From assembly GCA_017529085.1 (NCBI GenBank), contig JAFXOC010000570.1, positions 1 through 15,704 on the forward strand: DNA of 15,704 bases, read 5' to 3'. The notes beneath the pieces are model-generated. The model saw nothing but the letters and a program-made list of their open reading frames with translations. It was not told where the DNA came from and ran no database searches. This document shows positions 12,230-15,704 of the stretch, in pieces (the first letter of the stretch is position 1; each line of letters begins with the position of its first letter). The stretch comes from Selenomonadaceae bacterium (GTDB lineage Bacteria; Bacillota; Negativicutes; Selenomonadales; Selenomonadaceae). The position numbers and the translations under genes are program-made.

Positions 12230-15200
12230 AAAATTTAACTGAAATTTCCCTTCGTCATAAAAATTTAATATGGTATTTTATAATTGTAATAGCTCTGGGC
12301 GGCGTTTTCGCATTTCGCAATTTGGGACGCATGGAAGACCCGAGTTTTACAATTCGCCAGATGATAGTTTCCGCGGTGTGGTCAGGGGCGACTGCCGAGG
12401 AAATGGCAAAGTTTGTGGCGGAGCCTTTGGAGAAGAAGCTGCAAGACACTCCCGGGCTCGATTACATAAAGAGCGAGTCCCGTCCCGGTGAAGTCAGGGT
12501 GTTTGTGAATTTAAAGGATACTACGCCCGAAGAAAGTATTCGCCCAACTTGGCTTGAAGTCAGAAACCTAGCTCAAGACGCGGCTCGTAATATGCCGGAA
12601 AATATTTTGGGTCCCTTCTTTAACGATAGGTTCGACGACGTTTTCGGCTCGATTTACGCTGTCACAGGCGAGGAGTATTCGTACGAAGAGCTTAGAGTTG
12701 AGGCGGAAAAATTTCGCCGCAAAGCCCTTGAGATAGAAAGCGTTCAAAAGGTGGATCTCATAGGCGTTCAAGAGGAGAGAGTGTATGTTGAAATAACCTC
12801 CGATACCTTAGCTAATTTAGGCGTTGGTTTTAACGATATAAAAACCGCCTTGGAAGCGGAAAACTTACGTTATCCGACGGCGGACATCACCACTGATAAG
12901 GAAAAAGTGTATGTGCGTTACGGCGGCGCGTTTGGCGATGTCGAGACGATTAAAAACCTTACGATTTCCATAAAAGGCAATCTAACAAAACTCGGGGATA
13001 TTGCTACCGTCGAACTTCGCGATAAGGAGCCGAACGATGCGAAGATGTTATTCAACGGCAAAAAAGCTGTCGGAGTTAAAATTTCCATGGAAAACGGCGG
13101 CAATATATTAGAACTGGGTAAAGATTTGAACCGCCTTGAGGCGGAGACGAAAAAACTGTTGCCGTTGGGCATGGAGATAGGAAAAGTTGCGGATCAGCCC
13201 GGGGTTGTCGAGGATTCTATCGACGAATTCACCAAAACCCTCTTTGAAGCTATCGTTATCGTGCTGTTGGTGAGTTTTTTCTCGCTTGGGACGCGCACGG
13301 GGCTGGTGGTTGCCTTCTCCATTCCATTGGTGCTTGCCGCCGTGTTCCTCTTTATGTATCTGACGGGGATTGACTTACATAAGGTATCGTTAGGCGCGCT
13401 TATCATCTCTTTAGGTCTGTTGGTTGACGACGCCATTATCGCCGTCGAAATGATGAGCGTAAAATTAGAGGAAGGGCTTTCTAGGTTCGACGCGGCGTGT
13501 TACGCTTTTAACGAAACCGCTATGCCGATGCTTACCGGCACGCTTATCACGGTTGCGGGATTTATCCCCGTGGCGTTTTCAAAGGGACTTGCCAGCGAAT
13601 TCTGCGCTGCGTTGTTTCCGGTTATAGGCGCAGCGTTAATTATTTCTTGGTTCGTTTCGGTAATGGTTGCGCCGTTTTTTGGAACATATCTCATAAAGAC
13701 AAACGAAAAGCCGGAAAATGCGCGGGAAAGCAAATTTTACAGGCTTTTTAGAAGAGTTTTGGAAAAGATATTGGCGTATCCTAAAACCACCGTTGTTGTT
13801 ACAGTATTTTGCTTTGCGTTATCGTTATGGGGATTTACCTTTGTAAAGCAGGAATTCTTCCCCGCGTCGGTGCGTCCCGAAATACTTTTGGATTTAAGAT
13901 TATCTCGCGGAACTTCCATAACGGAAACGGAGATGGTTGCAAGAAAACTTGCCGCTTTTGTTGACGAATTAGAGGGCGTTAAAAATTACGCCTGCTATGT
14001 AGGCGAAGGCGCGCCAAGGTTCGTGTTGACCGTAGACCCGGAGCTTCCCGACGACAACTTCGCTCAATTCGTTATTACGGCTGAGTCGGCAAAAGCAAGA
14101 GAAACGTTACAACAAAGACTTAACGTAATATTGCAAGAGGAGTTTTACGACGTTAAGAGCCGAATGCATCTGCTTGAGACGGGACCTCCCGCAAAAGCGC
14201 CGGTGATGCTTAGAATATCCGGCGATGATTTTGCTTCTGTAAAAAATTCCGCAGTTGAAGCGATGAATTTAATTACAGAAAAACATCTTGCAAAAAACGT
14301 AACTCTTGACGTGAACGAAGAAACGGGAATTCTAAAACTGGATTTGGATCAAGGGCGGCTTGCGGCGTTAGGACTCACAAGAGGTCTCATAAGTCAAACC
14401 CTGTACGGCATGGTAGACGGCGCAAAGGTAGGCGAATACTATGTTCGCGACAAAACGGTACCTATTGAAGCAAGGCTTGACAAAGCGGACAGAAACGAAC
14501 TCAATAAACTCAACTTCGTACCGCTGAGAACGGCGGCAAATCAAGCAGTAACCTTATCTCAAGCGGGAGAGTTAAAACTTGCGACGGAACCTGCTTTAAT
14601 AGCGAGACGAAATTTGCGGGAAACGATAACGCTGACGGGCGAGCTTCCGGCGACAAACTTAACCGCCAACAACGCGACAAAAGCCGCGCTGACCGCTGTC
14701 AACGGCGACTTAAACTTGCCGCGCGGAACAAAAATCGAGGCGGCGGGGGCGCTGGAGGACAGCGCGAAATCTTTATCACACATAGCAAAACCAATTCCGT
14801 TAATGATATTTGTAATGATGACGCTCCTAATGTTCCAGCTCCGTCGCGTAAAAGACATGACGCTTGCGCTTTTGACGGCTCCAATGGGGCTAATCGGCGT
14901 AACTTTGGGAATGTTAATCTTAGACGAGGCCATGGGCTTTGTGGCGGACTTAGGTTTGTTGGCGTTGATGGGAATGATAATACGAAACTCGGTAATCCTC
15001 ATCGACCAAATAAAAAAGCACATAGCAAAAGGCGAGACCCCGTATAACGCCATAATAGATTCGGCGATAATGCGTTTTCGTCCCATAATGCTGACCGCAA
15101 TGGCGGCGATCTTAGGAATGCTCCCCTTAATGCCAAGCGTCTTTTGGGGACCGATGGCGACGGTGATAGCCTCCGGGCTTCTTATCGCCACAGTCCTAAC

Positions 15201-15255
15201 GTTGTTGGTGTTGCCCGCAATGTATATGTTGGCGTATGGGGTCAAGCAGGAGTAA
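12226..15255 (+). CDS. RND efflux permease (AcrB/HAE1-like)
   Basis: A 1009-residue proton-driven RND pump that exports drugs or other hydrophobic compounds from the periplasm side through a tripartite complex. The architecture is two repeats of one TM helix, a large periplasmic loop and a cluster of TM helices. TM1 is at about 15-32. TM4 carries the proton-relay pair Asp401-Asp402 in GLLVDDAIIAVEMM, equivalent to AcrB D407/D408. TM10 has IIRNSVILIDQIK, where Arg920 stands at the AcrB Lys940 position. FFNDRFDDVFGSIYAVTG is an HAE1-type porter-domain segment. It is slightly shorter than AcrB. The GTG start overlaps the adaptor stop. No TolC-like gene is present, so the outer channel must be supplied elsewhere. 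Confidence 0.95.
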   Translation: MKNLTEISLRHKNLIWYFIIVIALGGVFAFRNLGRMEDPSFTIRQMIVSAVWSGATAEEMAKFVAEPLEKKLQDTPGLDYIKSESRPGEVRVFVNLKDTTPEESIRPTWLEVRNLAQDAARNMPENILGPFFNDRFDDVFGSIYAVTGEEYSYEELRVEAEKFRRKALEIESVQKVDLIGVQEERVYVEITSDTLANLGVGFNDIKTALEAENLRYPTADITTDKEKVYVRYGGAFGDVETIKNLTISIKGNLTKLGDIATVELRDKEPNDAKMLFNGKKAVGVKISMENGGNILELGKDLNRLEAETKKLLPLGMEIGKVADQPGVVEDSIDEFTKTLFEAIVIVLLVSFFSLGTRTGLVVAFSIPLVLAAVFLFMYLTGIDLHKVSLGALIISLGLLVDDAIIAVEMMSVKLEEGLSRFDAACYAFNETAMPMLTGTLITVAGFIPVAFSKGLASEFCAALFPVIGAALIISWFVSVMVAPFFGTYLIKTNEKPENARESKFYRLFRRVLEKILAYPKTTVVVTVFCFALSLWGFTFVKQEFFPASVRPEILLDLRLSRGTSITETEMVARKLAAFVDELEGVKNYACYVGEGAPRFVLTVDPELPDDNFAQFVITAESAKARETLQQRLNVILQEEFYDVKSRMHLLETGPPAKAPVMLRISGDDFASVKNSAVEAMNLITEKHLAKNVTLDVNEETGILKLDLDQGRLAALGLTRGLISQTLYGMVDGAKVGEYYVRDKTVPIEARLDKADRNELNKLNFVPLRTAANQAVTLSQAGELKLATEPALIARRNLRETITLTGELPATNLTANNATKAALTAVNGDLNLPRGTKIEAAGALEDSAKSLSHIAKPIPLMIFVMMTLLMFQLRRVKDMTLALLTAPMGLIGVTLGMLILDEAMGFVADLGLLALMGMIIRNSVILIDQIKKHIAKGETPYNAIIDSAIMRFRPIMLTAMAAILGMLPLMPSVFWGPMATVIASGLLIATVLTLLVLPAMYMLAYGVKQE

Positions 15256-15283
15256 GCAAACTAAAAATTTCAAACAAAAACTA

Positions 15284-15312
15284 TTGCTATTTTTCGCCAA
15301 AAATGGTATCAT
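15284..15312 (+). promoter_or_regulatory. Promoter of antisense RNA 2
   Basis: TTGCTA (15284-15289), 17-base spacer, TATCAT (15307-15312), then AAACATAAGAAAAAGCCCC as in copy 1. It lies 28 bases after the RND permease stop. Confidence 0.72.
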
Positions 15313-15321
15313 AAACATAAG

Positions 15322-15349
15322 AAAAAGCCCCGCTTGGTGGGCGAGGCTT
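15322..15349 (-). terminator. Terminator of toxin mRNA 2
   Basis: On the minus strand AAGCCTCGC / GCGGGGCTT with a 7-base loop is followed by TTTTTC, as in copy 1. It also faces the end of the RND operon. Confidence 0.78.
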
Positions 15350-15400
15350 TGGGCGGTTCTACGATGGTCTGCCCCCTAAAAGTTTTGGTTTTTAAGGTTT

Positions 15401-15444
15401 AAGCCGTCGTTCTGCTAAAAATTTCGACGGCTTTTTAGTTTTTT
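15401..15444 (+). terminator. Terminator of antisense RNA 2
   Basis: A 9-bp stem AAGCCGTCG / CGACGGCTT, 15-base loop, then TTTTTAGTTTTTT. It could also terminate transcription reading out of the RND operon. Confidence 0.85.
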
Positions 15445-15512
15445 ACTGAGATAATAATCGTGATACATATCAACGTTACCGTTAATAAATACATGAAATC
15501 ATATCTGTTCAT
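15435..15512 (-). CDS. Small hydrophobic peptide, candidate type I toxin (copy 2)
   Basis: A 25-residue peptide, MNRYDFMYLL then TVTLICITIIISVKN: one transmembrane helix with a basic tail. It is the homologue of the peptide at 10761-10835; most differences are conservative hydrophobic exchanges, plus one residue inserted near the C-terminus. The N-terminal Y-[DE]-x-[ML] pattern recalls TxpA/BsrG-type holin-like toxins. The ATG is 8 bases after a GGGGG Shine-Dalgarno held in the CCCCC-GAAA-GGGGG hairpin (15521-15534). The mRNA should run from about 15560 to 15316 on the minus strand, converging on the RND operon. Confidence 0.78.
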   Translation of the reverse strand: MNRYDFMYLLTVTLICITIIISVKN

Positions 15513-15520
15513 CAACGTCA

Positions 15521-15534
15521 CCCCCTTTCGGGGG
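15521..15534 (-). promoter_or_regulatory. Shine-Dalgarno-sequestering hairpin, module 2
   Basis: On the minus strand CCCCC-GAAA-GGGGG, identical to copy 1; a second CCCCC block just upstream (15536-15540) gives an alternative partner for the Shine-Dalgarno. Confidence 0.7.
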
Positions 15535-15566
15535 CGGGGGCCATCGTTAGCAAACCGCTTAAACGT

Positions 15567-15595
15567 ATCTTATCATAAAATTTTCATTATCGCAA
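15567..15595 (-). promoter_or_regulatory. Sense promoter of toxin module 2
   Basis: On the minus strand TTGCGA, 17-base spacer, TAAGAT. Spacing and spacer sequence match copy 1. Start expected near 15560. Confidence 0.75.
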
Positions 15596-15617
15596 CCTAT
15601 TTGGGTTGCTTTTTTTA
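15592..15617 (+). terminator. Antisense-direction terminator at the boundary of toxin module 2
   Basis: GCAACC-tattt-GGGTTGC followed by seven T residues on the plus strand. It overlaps the sense -35 box, as in copy 1, and insulates the next gene on the right. Confidence 0.8.
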
Positions 15618-15644
15618 TTTCTTTTGCAAAAATAAAGAAGAATC

Positions 15645-15673
15645 TTGACGAAAAAACCAAATTGTCATAGTAT
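15645..15673 (+). promoter_or_regulatory. Promoter of the gene leaving the window
   Basis: TTGACG (15645-15650), 17-base spacer, TAGTAT (15668-15673), about 22 bases before a start codon with a good Shine-Dalgarno. Confidence 0.7.
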
Positions 15674-15694
15674 ACAGGTAAGAAGGTGAAGCGT

Positions 15695-15704
15695 ATGAAG
15701 AAAA
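15695..15704 (+). CDS. Start of an unknown gene (partial)
   Basis: ATGAAGAAAA at the window end, preceded by AAGGTG at 6-base spacing and by the promoter at 15645-15673. Only MKK can be read, so no function can be given; a lysine-rich start would suit a signal peptide but proves nothing. Confidence 0.55.

Larger units (their letters stand above)
15319..15444 (+). ncRNA. Convergent antisense RNA, candidate type I antitoxin (copy 2)
   Basis: Predicted RNA of about 120 bases from the promoter at 15284-15312 to the terminator at 15401-15444, complementary to the 3' half of toxin mRNA 2. It shares the 5' hairpin AGCCCCGC/GCGAGGCT, the GCCCCCT segment (15371-15377) and the terminator stem with copy 1, but the terminator loop and the segment just before the terminator differ. 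This could keep each antitoxin specific for its own mRNA. Readthrough from the RND operon could also transcribe it. Confidence 0.7.

Noticed and set aside
14983..14985. Arg920 in place of the AcrB proton-relay Lys940
   Set aside because: The surrounding IIRNSVILIDQI form is, to my knowledge, common in a branch of RND permeases, and the basic charge is kept; not a sign of inactivation.
14559..15245. 228-codon open frame on the minus strand inside the RND permease gene
   Set aside because: A shadow of the strongly biased permease codons; no Shine-Dalgarno or recognisable domain, while the plus-strand protein is unmistakable.

Overview
The window looks like chromosome of a diderm Firmicute, most likely a Negativicutes member. 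Firmicute traits are the long, two-domain hibernation factor next to secA, and small type I toxin modules with 3'-overlapping antisense RNAs. Diderm traits are a glycosyltransferase family 9 (heptosyltransferase-type) protein and an RND efflux pump with a lipoprotein adaptor. The assignment is inference; there is no rRNA or other direct taxonomic marker.

Left part (1-6450, minus strand, listed in transcription order): a GT9 glycosyltransferase; hpf with its own terminator; secA; a RelE/HigB (Gp49)-type toxin gene coupled to the secA stop codon; a small acidic partner that overlaps the toxin gene; a remarkable polypurine/polypyrimidine element; a small TrbB/VirB11-like protein that has lost its catalytic residues; and a YkvA/DUF1232 membrane protein followed by a terminator. 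Middle (6451-10450, plus strand): topB (DNA topoisomerase III) and a sodium:neurotransmitter-symporter-family transporter with a clear sigma-70-type promoter. Right (10450-15704): an RND adaptor and permease operon, bracketed by two inverted copies of a roughly 330-bp module. The last bases hold a promoter and the first codons of a further gene.

The main discovery candidate is that module (10654-10981 plus sense, 15284-15617 minus sense). Each copy encodes a 24-25 residue hydrophobic peptide whose Shine-Dalgarno sequence lies in a GAAA-capped hairpin. Each has a sense promoter and terminator, and a convergent antisense RNA of about 120 nt with its own promoter and terminator. Helices are conserved between the copies, while the 15-nt loop of the antisense terminator differs completely. 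This is the layout of a type I toxin-antitoxin system.

Two repeat families shape the region. A GC-rich multi-hairpin repeat occurs six times (one partial). Wherever it precedes a gene (secA, GT9, topB) it has the same orientation and ends next to the Shine-Dalgarno sequence. A 92-bp MITE-like element with TATAGT(A/G)AACGC ends occurs twice as direct repeats around toxin module copy 1, and its second copy lies in the leader of the RND operon.
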